NCBI GenBank assembly: GCA_005798205.1
Contig: SYKJ01000187.1
Coordinates: 1-11,271 of the forward strand
DNA: 11,271 nt
DNA from: Bacteroidota bacterium
Lineage (GTDB): Bacteria; Bacteroidota; Bacteroidia; Flavobacteriales; Crocinitomicaceae
Reading direction: 5' to 3'
Positions within the stretch are counted from its first letter, which is position 1, and each line of letters begins with the position of its first letter. The translations under genes and the position numbers were made by a program. Shown one piece after another: positions 1 to 7,052 of the stretch. Below the pieces are notes generated by a model. The model worked only from the letters and a program-made list of their open reading frames with translations, made no database searches and was not told where the DNA came from.

Positions 1-179
1 GCATGCATGAAAAAATGAGTTACAACTTGAAATGGTTGGAATAATGGTGAGTTGACGTAGTGAGCACCAAAACTTGAAATTAAATCGATTCCACGAGATT
101 CTAAAATAAATGTGGCAACAAAAAAAACAATGTTTAGGATTAATATATTTTTGGTGACCTGTGGTAAATTATTCAGCAT
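1..179 (-). CDS. Rhomboid-family intramembrane serine protease, N-terminal fragment
   Basis: This gene is cut by the left window edge; 59 complete codons are visible. The ATG at 179-177 lies 2 nt after the mutL stop codon, so it is the third gene of the minus-strand operon. The visible protein has a short polar start (MLNNLPQVTKN), a first membrane span at about residues 12-26, then GAHYVNSPLFQPFQ and VVTHFFMH. This N-terminal layout, with a short loop and then a T-H-F-x-H segment at the start of the next span, is typical of rhomboid proteases, which cleave other membrane proteins within the bilayer with a Ser-His dyad. The catalytic Ser and His would lie beyond the edge, so activity cannot be judged. 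Assignment to the family rests on pattern recognition of the N terminus and on its position behind mutL, where flavobacteria often carry rhomboid genes. Confidence 0.8.
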   Translation of the reverse strand, partial: MLNNLPQVTKNILILNIVFFVATFILESRGIDLISSFGAHYVNSPLFQPFQVVTHFFMH

Positions 180-181
180 AC

Positions 182-2005
182 TTAAAATTTTGCAGCAATT
201 TCTTGCATTCCGAGCGTATTAATTATTTTTTTACCACCTGCTGTATAGCTGTGATCTTTGCATTGAAAAAGTTGTTCAATAAGTATTTTTGCTTTATCAA
301 TATTTGTTATTACTGCACTTGAACTTGAAGCTCTTGCAATACTTGATATTATTTTATGAGCAAAGTCTCCTTTTTCGATATCTCGGTGGAGTATTGTTTC
401 AAACAAATCACTTAATGTATTTTCAATTTGATTGTCAGAAATTAAACTCGGCACACCATTTAATTCAAGAATTTCCTCATTCATTGTTCCAGAAAAACCA
501 AGCTGATTTATTAAGGAAATATTATTTTCCCAAGCTGTAATTTCATTCTTTGCCATTTTTTTTTCAAATGGAAAAATCAGTTGTTGAGATAAAATGGGTT
601 GATGAATAAATTTAGCCATTAATTCATCGTAAAGAATTCTCTCAGTTGCACGTTTAACATCAATTATAAGTAGGCCAGATTTACAATTTGAAATAAGGTA
701 TTTTCCTCTTAGCAAGAAATTCTGATCCGTGTCGAGTTCATCATTAAATTCTATTTCGTTATTTGTAACATTTTCCTCTTCTTTGATTGCATAAAAATTT
801 GCCCAATCTTTTTCGCTTGGATTTTCCTTTCCAAAGCCCTGAGTTTTTATTCCATTGGAAAAACCTGGGGTACTTGCTTTACTATTAGAGCTTGTTGATT
901 GAAAGGGATTAAAATTAGGATTTACCTGTATTTGAGGAGCAATGGGTTCAGTTTTTCGTAGCGAGGAAGGAATGTCAAAACTCGTTTCTAATTCAAAATC
1001 CATAGTTGGAAACACATTGTATTTTCCCAAGGACTGCTTGATGCTACTTAATAAAATTGAATAGATGAATCGATCTTCTTCAAATTTTATTTCTGTTTTT
1101 GTAGGGTGAATATTTACGTCAATTTTTGCAGGATTTATCTCAAAAAATATAAAATAGCTCGGAAAAGTTTTTTGTGGAATTAATCCCTCAAATGCTTTTG
1201 AAACAGCGTGATGAAAATATGCATCTTTAAAAAATCGCTTGTTTACGAAAAAGAATTGTTCGCCTCTGGTTTTGCGTGCAGCCTCTGGTTTTCCTACAAA
1301 GCCAATTATTTTAACAATATTTGTTTCCTCCTCAAGTGGCACAAGTCGCTCGTTGTTTGCTTTTCCTAGAACATCAACGATGCGCTTTCTTAAATTGGCA
1401 CTTTGTAAATTATAAATTTCTTGTGTGTTGTGGTGCAATGAAAAACGGATTTCAGGATGTGCGATTACAATGCGCTCAAATTCTTCACGAATATGACCAA
1501 ACTCAACGGTATCGGATTTTAGGAAATTTCTCCTTGCCGGAACATTGTAAAATAAATTTTTAATTTCAAAAGATGATCCTTTTGGACAAACTGTTTTCTC
1601 GCTGTTTTTTATCGTATTTCCCTCGATATTGAGAAGCGTTCCGGTTTCCTCTTGATCTTTGTGTTTGGTTTTAAGTTGAACATGAGAAATCGCAGCAATT
1701 GAGGCAAGTGCTTCTCCACGAAATCCTTTTGTTTGAAGTTGAAATAAATCGTCTGCAGTAGCAATTTTACTTGTTGCGTGCCTCAAAAAACACGAAGCTG
1801 CATCTTCCTCTTGCATTCCATCTCCATCGTCAATAACTTGTATAAGCGTTTTGCCAGCATCTTTTATGACCACCATTATATTAGTTGCCTGAGCATCGAT
1901 TGCATTTTCCATGAGTTCTTTAACAACAGATGCAGGTCGTTGGATCACTTCACCTGCTGCTATCTGGTTTGCAATGTGTTCTGGAAGTCGTTGAATTATA
2001 CCCAT
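182..2005 (-). CDS. mutL: DNA mismatch repair protein MutL (607 aa)
   Basis: MutL is the ATP-driven mediator that links mismatch recognition by MutS to strand removal. The N-terminal GHKL ATPase is complete: ELMENAIDA at about 30-38, DDGDGM at 59-64, GFRGEAL at 94-100, then NVPARRNFLK and VNIHPTKTEIKF of the transducer domain. A low-complexity linker (about 335-425) leads to a C-terminal dimerisation domain. Where endonuclease-type MutLs have DQHA(X)2E(X)4E, this protein reads DVKRATERILYDE (from about residue 449), and the C-terminal CPH-like motif is also not intact, so it is probably not a nuclease. I place the start at the ATG at 2005-2003. A TTG one codon upstream is in frame, but the ATG overlaps the upstream stop as TGATG, giving direct translational coupling, and yields the family-typical MGIIQ start. 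It is the middle gene of a small-protein/mutL/rhomboid operon. Confidence 0.97.
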   Translation of the reverse strand: MGIIQRLPEHIANQIAAGEVIQRPASVVKELMENAIDAQATNIMVVIKDAGKTLIQVIDDGDGMQEEDAASCFLRHATSKIATADDLFQLQTKGFRGEALASIAAISHVQLKTKHKDQEETGTLLNIEGNTIKNSEKTVCPKGSSFEIKNLFYNVPARRNFLKSDTVEFGHIREEFERIVIAHPEIRFSLHHNTQEIYNLQSANLRKRIVDVLGKANNERLVPLEEETNIVKIIGFVGKPEAARKTRGEQFFFVNKRFFKDAYFHHAVSKAFEGLIPQKTFPSYFIFFEINPAKIDVNIHPTKTEIKFEEDRFIYSILLSSIKQSLGKYNVFPTMDFELETSFDIPSSLRKTEPIAPQIQVNPNFNPFQSTSSNSKASTPGFSNGIKTQGFGKENPSEKDWANFYAIKEEENVTNNEIEFNDELDTDQNFLLRGKYLISNCKSGLLIIDVKRATERILYDELMAKFIHQPILSQQLIFPFEKKMAKNEITAWENNISLINQLGFSGTMNEEILELNGVPSLISDNQIENTLSDLFETILHRDIEKGDFAHKIISSIARASSSSAVITNIDKAKILIEQLFQCKDHSYTAGGKKIINTLGMQEIAAKF

Positions 2006-2325
2006 CAATTCATCATTTTATGAATAATGGATTGAATTCCTTCAATACCATTAAAGACAAAATAGCCTAAAATAAGTAAAAAAGCAATTAAAATTAGTGT
2101 TCGGAAATTTGCTTGATAATTTGCTTGTTGCCTTGTGCGACCGAGCGACCATGAATCACGAAATTGTTCCCTCAAAAAAGCTTTTCTTTCCTCATCACTG
2201 AGGTTTTTTGCATCTTCAAATTGCTTTTTTTTTAGCGCGAGTCTTTCTTTTCGCTCGTCGTAGTATCTTGGAAGATAACTGAAGCGTTTATTTTGGGCTT
2301 TTATATTGAGAAATTTGAATGCCAT
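2005..2325 (-). CDS. Small conserved single-span membrane protein (106 aa), first gene of the mutL operon
   Basis: The function is not established. The protein starts with a basic aromatic segment (RFSYLPRYYDE, residues 14-24), followed by a highly charged, probably helical stretch rich in K, E and R (24-60), a basic patch around 58-75, and one hydrophobic span at about 76-94. It is probably a membrane-anchored protein with a charged cytoplasmic N terminus. Proteins with this RF-Y-PRYY start occur upstream of mutL in flavobacteria and have sometimes been labelled 'riboflavin synthase subunit beta', apparently from proximity to ribH; nothing here resembles a riboflavin enzyme. The stop TGA overlaps the mutL ATG by 1 nt. 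A TAnnTTTG promoter element lies at 2336-2343, so the leader is only a few nucleotides long. The ATG at 2325 is the only Met near the N terminus. Confidence 0.85.
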   Translation of the reverse strand: MAFKFLNIKAQNKRFSYLPRYYDERKERLALKKKQFEDAKNLSDEERKAFLREQFRDSWSLGRTRQQANYQANFRTLILIAFLLILGYFVFNGIEGIQSIIHKMMN

Positions 2326-2335
2326 AGAGGATATA

Positions 2336-2343
2336 CAAAAGTA
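2336..2343 (-). promoter_or_regulatory. Bacteroidota -7 promoter element for the small-protein/mutL/rhomboid operon
   Basis: On the minus strand this reads TACTTTTG, a full match to the Bacteroidota -7 consensus TAnnTTTG. It ends 10 nt before the ATG at 2325, so transcription would begin within about 3-7 nt of the start codon. The expected -33 region falls in the T-rich arm of the inverted repeat at 2355-2373 and has no clear TTG. Confidence 0.6.
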
Positions 2344-2354
2344 ATGATAATACT

Positions 2355-2373
2355 AAAAAAAATACTTTTTTTT
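2355..2373. terminator. A8-TAC-T8 perfect inverted repeat, possible bidirectional terminator
   Basis: Eight A, a TAC spacer and eight T form a perfect inverted repeat that reads almost identically on both strands (GTA in the centre on the minus strand). It lies 20 nt past the stop of the transporter gene and just upstream of the next promoter. A hairpin made only of A-T pairs is weak, but the trailing T run on the minus strand would suit an intrinsic terminator for the transporter. It could instead be a rigid A-tract acting as an upstream promoter element for the mutL operon. Confidence 0.4.
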
Positions 2374-2393
2374 GCCGAGTTTATTTTATGAAA

Positions 2394-3698
2394 TTACTCC
2401 GTTTTTTCGTTGTAGTTCAATTCCTTTCCAAAGGTTTCTTTGAGTCGTGAAATGCTATAAAAAGCAAGGGTAATAAAAAATAATCCTATTATGAGTGCTG
2501 AAAACCCGTCATTGAAATTTACTGTTAACAAGCCAAAGAAGAGCATAATGATTGGCACTGATCCTCGAACAAAATTTGGAATTGTATTTGCTGCTGTAGA
2601 TCGAATGTTAGTGCCAAATTGTTCAGCTGCAATGGTTACAAATATCGCCCAATATCCAGTACCAGTTCCTAAAAGAAAGCACATTAGGTAATAAATATCA
2701 TTTGTAATAATCACAAAGTAATTTAAAAGAAATAGAAAAATGACGCTTGTTGCTAATGTGAAACTCAAATACAAATAGACTACTTTTTTTCTGCTCTTTA
2801 ATATTTGGCTTAGAAGTCCTGAAAGTAAATCTCCAAATGATAGGCCAATATATGCATACATCACAGCTTTCCCATTCTCAATTTCTTTTAATCCTAACCA
2901 TGGCCCAAAATTGTCTTTTGAGTTCATGATTAAAAGCCCAATAATATACCAAATTGGAATGCCTATTAAAATACAATGTATGTATTTTATAAAATTTTGT
3001 CTCTGAAAAAAAATGATTTTTAAATCTCCCTTCTTTACCTGTTTATCTTCTTTTCCTTTAAGAAAAAACGAGGATTCTATCGTGCCGATCCTAAGTAGAA
3101 GCAGGAGAAGTCCCATAAGACCTCCAACGATATAGGCCACCTGCCAATTTTGAAGCGCCAATCCAAAAAAACGCTCGAAAAAATAGGTAATACCAATTCC
3201 ATTTGCTCCAACTAAGGAGGCAACTACTGCACCAAGCGCTCCAAAAGTTACAATGATCATTGTGCCATACCCTCGGGATTCTTTAGACATTATTTCAGAT
3301 ATTAGAGTGATTCCAGCACCTAGTTCACCGGCAAGTCCAATTCCTGCCACAATTCGAATTAAAGCATAACTCGGAATATCTGTAACAAATGCATTTGCAA
3401 GATTTGCAATGGAATAAAGAATAATGGAACCAAAAAGCACTTTCAAACGCCCTTTTTTATCGCCCAAAATACCCCATAATAAACCACCAAGTAGCATTCC
3501 CAGCATTTGCATATTGAAAAGAAACTTTCCGGTTGAAGCAATTTCTTCAGAACTTGCAAAGGGCAATATTTGTTGCAAACTTTCTCCTTTTACAACTCCA
3601 AAAAGTACTAAATCGTAGATATCTACAAAATACCCAAGTGCTGCAACAATTAAAACAAGAATTATTTGTCGCCTATTTTTATTTTCACTCGCTTGCAA
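2394..3698 (-). CDS. Major facilitator superfamily transporter (434 aa), substrate unknown
   Basis: This is an inner-membrane secondary transporter. The sequence is largely hydrophobic with about twelve predicted spans. Family marks are DIYD in span 1 (residues 26-29), the loop 2-3 signature GDKKGRLK (79-86), and an R-rich/G-rich span 4 region (RIVAGIGLAGELGAG). This pattern resembles the sugar or metabolite:proton symporter branch of the superfamily, but the substrate cannot be read from sequence. The first in-frame start is TTG at 3698-3696, five codons after an in-frame TAA; the next Met is about residue 63, which would delete span 1, so TTG is the likely start. The gene faces away from fabI across 135 bp. 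A near-match to the -7 element (TATTTTGG, one mismatch) lies upstream of the TTG but lacks a good -33 partner. Confidence 0.88.
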   Translation of the reverse strand: MQASENKNRRQIILVLIVAALGYFVDIYDLVLFGVVKGESLQQILPFASSEEIASTGKFLFNMQMLGMLLGGLLWGILGDKKGRLKVLFGSIILYSIANLANAFVTDIPSYALIRIVAGIGLAGELGAGITLISEIMSKESRGYGTMIIVTFGALGAVVASLVGANGIGITYFFERFFGLALQNWQVAYIVGGLMGLLLLLLRIGTIESSFFLKGKEDKQVKKGDLKIIFFQRQNFIKYIHCILIGIPIWYIIGLLIMNSKDNFGPWLGLKEIENGKAVMYAYIGLSFGDLLSGLLSQILKSRKKVVYLYLSFTLATSVIFLFLLNYFVIITNDIYYLMCFLLGTGTGYWAIFVTIAAEQFGTNIRSTAANTIPNFVRGSVPIIMLFFGLLTVNFNDGFSALIIGLFFITLAFYSISRLKETFGKELNYNEKTE

Positions 3699-3785
3699 TT
3701 TGTGCTGTTTTTAGTTAGCCAAAATACGAATATTAATCTATAGTTTTATCTAACGACAAATTGTTGATGAAATGTTTTTCTTTCC

Positions 3786-3817
3786 TTGAATGGCAATTAA
3801 ACATTTTACTACTTTTG
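3786..3817 (+). promoter_or_regulatory. Bacteroidota-type promoter of fabI
   Basis: TTG at 3786-3788 and TACTTTTG at 3810-3817 are separated by 21 nt, fitting the Bacteroidota consensus TTTG...TAnnTTTG. The predicted start site would lie around 3822-3825, giving a leader of about 10 nt before the ATG at 3834. No Shine-Dalgarno sequence follows. Confidence 0.7.
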
Positions 3818-3833
3818 TTCAAAATCAGTTAAG

Positions 3834-4649
3834 ATGGGAAATAATTTATTAAAGGGAAAGCGCGGAATTATTTTTGGCGCATTGAATGAACAGTCGATTG
3901 CATGGAAAGTTGCCCAACGTGCTCATGAGGAAGGAGCAGTTTTTGTACTGACTAACGCGCCAATCGCAATGCGGATGGGAGAGATTAATAAATTAGCGGC
4001 AGAAACTGGAAGTCAGGTTATTCCTGCTGATGCAACGAGTATCGAGGATCTTGAAAATTTAGTAACGAAATCCATGGAAATTTTAGGTGGAAAAGTAGAT
4101 TTTGTTTTGCACTCTATTGGAATGTCACCCAATGTAAGAAAAGGAAAGCATTATACAGAAAGTAATTATCAATATTACAATCAAACCATGGACGTCTCTG
4201 CTATTTCCTTGCATAAAACTTTGGCTACTTTGTACAAACACGATGCGGTAAATGAATGGGGTTCTGTTTTAGCCTTAAGTTACATTGCAGCACAGCGAAT
4301 TTTTCCTGATTACAACGACATGGCTGATGCAAAATCATTATTGGAATCAATCACTCGATCTTTCGGTTACCATTACGGTATAAAGAACAAAGTGCGGGTT
4401 AATACAATTTCGCAATCTCCAACAGTTACAACAGCAGGACTTGGAGTTAAAGGATTTAATGAATTTATTAATTTCTCTGAGCAAATGTCACCATTGGGAA
4501 ATGCTCCTGCGTTAGCTTGTGCAGATTATTGTATTACTTTATTTTCTGATTTGACACGTTATGTAACCATGCAAAATTTATTCCACGATGGTGGTTTTGT
4601 AAATACTGGTGTCACACAAGAAGTAATTGAGCGATTCACTGATAAATAA
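3834..4649 (+). CDS. fabI: Enoyl-[acyl-carrier-protein] reductase, NADH-type (271 aa)
   Basis: FabI performs the last reduction of each elongation round in type II fatty-acid synthesis, converting trans-2-enoyl-ACP to acyl-ACP with NAD(P)H in the cytoplasm. It is a divergent short-chain dehydrogenase. The cofactor-binding segment GALNEQSIAW spans residues 15-24. The FabI catalytic pattern is complete: Y150, then Y160-x6-K167, with the two tyrosines ten residues apart as in the E. coli enzyme. The substrate-loop region follows (SPTVTTAGLG), and the C-terminal HDGGFVNTG is typical. The length is normal for the longer Bacteroidota form. It is monocistronic, has its own promoter at 3786-3817, and converges on the DUF3817 gene with only 8 nt between the stop codons. 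FabI is the target of triclosan-type inhibitors in other bacteria; sensitivity here cannot be inferred. Confidence 0.96.
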   Translation: MGNNLLKGKRGIIFGALNEQSIAWKVAQRAHEEGAVFVLTNAPIAMRMGEINKLAAETGSQVIPADATSIEDLENLVTKSMEILGGKVDFVLHSIGMSPNVRKGKHYTESNYQYYNQTMDVSAISLHKTLATLYKHDAVNEWGSVLALSYIAAQRIFPDYNDMADAKSLLESITRSFGYHYGIKNKVRVNTISQSPTVTTAGLGVKGFNEFINFSEQMSPLGNAPALACADYCITLFSDLTRYVTMQNLFHDGGFVNTGVTQEVIERFTDK

Positions 4650-4657
4650 AATTAATA

Positions 4658-4945
4658 TCACTTTTTCAAGTATTTTTTTGCTGCCCAAAATGTTCCAAAA
4701 GGTAGAAAAGCTGCAATAAATAATACGAGACACAGACTTTTAGACCATTTTTCTCTGATAAAAAAAAGAAGAATGTAAATGCAGAATACGAGGAAAAATA
4801 TTCCGTGAATCATTCCAACAATTTTATTCGGCCAACTTAGGTCAAACTTATATTTTAAAATCATGGTAATGAGCAGGCCAATCCATGAAACACCCTCTAG
4901 GATTGCAATAAAATGAAATTGCTTCAATAATTTTGTTGAGTTCAT
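4658..4945 (-). CDS. DUF3817-type small integral membrane protein (95 aa)
   Basis: The protein is small and hydrophobic, with three likely spans at about residues 12-30, 42-62 and 70-87. Conserved-looking features include an E-G pair in the first span (17-18), a His in the second (H47) and PFGTF near the end (82-86). These match the DUF3817 family, widespread small membrane proteins of unknown role. Its ATG overlaps the uvrB stop as ATGA (4-nt overlap), so it is translationally coupled to uvrB and is the last gene of that unit. Coupling to a DNA-repair gene need not imply a repair function; nothing in the sequence indicates one. Confidence 0.85.
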   Translation of the reverse strand: MNSTKLLKQFHFIAILEGVSWIGLLITMILKYKFDLSWPNKIVGMIHGIFFLVFCIYILLFFIREKWSKSLCLVLFIAAFLPFGTFWAAKKYLKK

Positions 4946-6963
4946 TGTTTTGTTTGCTTTTCTAATCCATATAAACGGTCACGTAATCTTGCAGCTTCTA
5001 TAAAATCAAGTTCTTTTGCTGCGTTTTCCATGGCTTTTTTAGTTGCTTTAATTTGCTTTCTCAATTCCTCAGAGTCTGTATATTCTGGATTTTCTTCTGC
5101 GGCTAATGGAACAGTTTCACTTTGTTCGTAACGCATTTGACGCATTGCTTGGTCACCATCAGCAACTTGAGTTGCTCCGATAATTTTTTCTTTGGATTTA
5201 TTTAAAGCCGTTGGAGCTAAGCCATTTTCTTCGTTGTATGCTGTTTGTAATTTTCTTCTTCGTAGTGTTTCATCAATGGTTTTTTGCATGGAATTTGTGA
5301 TTTTGTCAGCATACATAATAACTTTTCCATTTAGGTTTCTTGCAGCTCTCCCAACAGTTTGTACCAATGAGCGTTCGTTTCTTAAAAATCCCTCTTTATC
5401 AGCATCTAGAATTACAACTAAGGAAACTTCAGGTAAATCTAAGCCCTCTCTTAATAAGTTAACGCCAATTAAAACATCAAAAACTCCAAGTCGTAATTGT
5501 CGCAATATTTCAACGCGTTCGATTGTATCAATTTCACTATGGATGTAGCGACACAAAATACCCAATTTATCTAAGTATTTTTGCAGTTCTTCAGCCATTC
5601 GCTTGGTTAAAGTTGTCACCAAAACTCTTTCTTGCACTTTTATCCGTTCTTGAATTTCCTCAATTAAATTATCAATTTGATTTGTGCTAGGTCGAACCTC
5701 AATGATTGGATCTAGCAGACCTGTTGGACGAATGACTTGCTCGATCATTATTCCCTCCGATTTTTCGATTTCGTAATCTGCAGGTGTTGCAGATACATAA
5801 ATTCGTTGTTGTGCCATCCCTTCAAATTCTTCGAACTTTAAGGGGCGATTGTCAATTGCAGCTTGCAAACGAAAACCGTAATCTATTAAATTGATTTTTC
5901 GAGCCCTGTCGCCGCCATACATTCCTCTCACCTGTGGAAGTGTAACATGGCTTTCGTCTATCACCATCAAATAATCTTGGGGGAAATAATCTAAAAGGCA
6001 GAAAGGTCTCTCACCGGGCATTCTGCGATCAAAATAGCGCGAATAATTCTCAATACCTGAACAATATCCTAATTCTCGAATCATCTCTAAATCGTAATTA
6101 ACACGTTCATCGAGGCGTTTGGATTCCTCCAATTTACCTTCTTTTTTAAAATTTTCTACTTGCACTATCAAATCATCTTGAATTTGTTCAATAGCCTGTT
6201 TTGTATTTTCAGGACTTGAAACAAATAAATTAGCAGGAAATATATCAATTTCGGTATAGCTTTCAATTTTTTGATTCGACTCTGGATCAATGGATGTAAT
6301 TCCCTCAATTTCATCTCCCCAAAAAGAGATTCTAAGAGCATAATCAGAATAGGCCAAGAAAATATCAACAGTATCTCCAATAGCACGAAAGTTGCCGCGT
6401 TCAAATTTTTCACCTGCTCTAGAGTACAAGTTCTCAACTAGCTTGAAGAGAAATTTATTTCGTGGAACTGTATCACCAATTTTCAAGTGAATGATACTAT
6501 TCTTAAACTCGTTTGGATTTCCAATTCCGTAAATACACGATACAGATGCTACGACAATAATATCTTTTCTACCTGAAAGTAGGGCGGATGTTGCTGAAAG
6601 CCGTAATTTTTCAATTTCGTCATTGATTTGTAAATCCTTTTCGATGTAAGTTCCGGTAACTGGCAAATACGCTTCAGGTTGATAGTAATCGTAGTAGGAA
6701 ACAAAATATTCAACTGCATTTTCAGGAAAAAACTGCTTGAATTCACCGTATAATTGTGCTGCAAGTGTTTTGTTGTGCGAAAGAATTAAAGTTGGCCGAT
6801 TTATACCAGCAATTACATTGGCTACCGTGAATGTCTTCCCACTTCCAGTAACTCCAAGTAAAGTTTGGTGTTCTATTTTCGCCAACAATCCCGCTATTAA
6901 TTGTCGAATGGCTTCAGGTTGGTCACCTGTAGGTTTAAATTCTGAGACGAGTTGAAAATCCAT
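4942..6963 (-). CDS. uvrB: Excinuclease ABC subunit B, UvrB (673 aa)
   Basis: UvrB is the central helicase-like subunit of nucleotide excision repair; it receives damaged DNA from UvrA and positions UvrC for incision. Walker A GVTGSGKT is at residues 37-44, the damage-verifying beta-hairpin region with its tyrosine cluster (SYYDYYQPEAY) at about 89-99, Walker B-type VIDESH near the middle, RPTGLLDP and the TTLTKRMAE segment of the second helicase domain, VGRAAR motif VI, and a C-terminal UVR domain that binds UvrC. The length is normal. I choose the ATG at 6963-6961, giving MDFQLVSEFKPTGDQP as in other UvrBs. An in-frame extension of 16 codons further upstream translates tRNA sequence and is not real. 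The ATG is 2 nt past the discriminator base of tRNA-Ala, so uvrB is read from a tRNA-containing transcript or a promoter inside or just before the tRNA. Confidence 0.97.
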   Translation of the reverse strand: MDFQLVSEFKPTGDQPEAIRQLIAGLLAKIEHQTLLGVTGSGKTFTVANVIAGINRPTLILSHNKTLAAQLYGEFKQFFPENAVEYFVSYYDYYQPEAYLPVTGTYIEKDLQINDEIEKLRLSATSALLSGRKDIIVVASVSCIYGIGNPNEFKNSIIHLKIGDTVPRNKFLFKLVENLYSRAGEKFERGNFRAIGDTVDIFLAYSDYALRISFWGDEIEGITSIDPESNQKIESYTEIDIFPANLFVSSPENTKQAIEQIQDDLIVQVENFKKEGKLEESKRLDERVNYDLEMIRELGYCSGIENYSRYFDRRMPGERPFCLLDYFPQDYLMVIDESHVTLPQVRGMYGGDRARKINLIDYGFRLQAAIDNRPLKFEEFEGMAQQRIYVSATPADYEIEKSEGIMIEQVIRPTGLLDPIIEVRPSTNQIDNLIEEIQERIKVQERVLVTTLTKRMAEELQKYLDKLGILCRYIHSEIDTIERVEILRQLRLGVFDVLIGVNLLREGLDLPEVSLVVILDADKEGFLRNERSLVQTVGRAARNLNGKVIMYADKITNSMQKTIDETLRRRKLQTAYNEENGLAPTALNKSKEKIIGATQVADGDQAMRQMRYEQSETVPLAAEENPEYTDSEELRKQIKATKKAMENAAKELDFIEAARLRDRLYGLEKQTKQ

Positions 6964-6965
6964 TG

Positions 6966-7039
6966 TGGAGAAGATGGGATTCGAACCCACGACCTCTTGA
7001 CTGCCAGTCAAGCGCTCTAGCCAACTGAGCTACATCCAC
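6966..7039 (-). tRNA. tRNA-Ala (anticodon GGC), acceptor stem with two mismatches
   Basis: The 74-nt cloverleaf has D stem GCTC/GAGC, anticodon stem CTTGA/TCAAG with loop CTGGCAG (anticodon GGC, reading GCC/GCU), a five-base variable loop AGGTC, T stem GTGGG/CCCAT with loop TTCGAAT, and discriminator A73. The acceptor strands GTGGATG and CTTCTCC pair at 1-72, 3-70 (G-U), 4-69, 5-68 and 7-66, but 2-71 (U-C) and 6-67 (U-U) do not. G3-U70 with A73 is the alanine identity signature, which supports the amino-acid call. CCA is not encoded. It is followed 2 nt later by the uvrB ATG and preceded by a hairpin terminator after tRNA-Phe; no clear TAnnTTTG element is visible just upstream. Confidence 0.88.
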
Positions 7040-7052
7040 ATTTTGTTAATAT

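Noticed and set aside
2006..2008. TTG as mutL start one codon upstream of the ATG
   Set aside because: The ATG at 2005 gives the family-typical N terminus and overlaps the upstream stop codon as TGATG.
3705..3720. Near-match TATTTTGG upstream of the transporter as a -7 promoter element
   Set aside because: One mismatch to TAnnTTTG and no TTG at suitable spacing; mentioned in the transporter entry but not called.
4640..4667. Possible terminator hairpin (TGATA...TATCA followed by CTTTTT) between fabI and the DUF3817 gene
   Set aside because: The stem has only five A/T-rich pairs with an 11-nt loop and overlaps the fabI stop; too weak to call, although a bidirectional terminator is expected somewhere here.
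5192..6764. Several open frames of about 70-118 codons overlapping uvrB on both strands
   Set aside because: They are shadows of uvrB without recognisable domains, promoters or separate coding character.
6964..7011. In-frame 16-codon extension of uvrB upstream of 6963
   Set aside because: It translates the 3' part of tRNA-Ala (the familiar GSQEVVGSNPIFST-type peptide), while UvrB homology starts at MDFQLVSEF.
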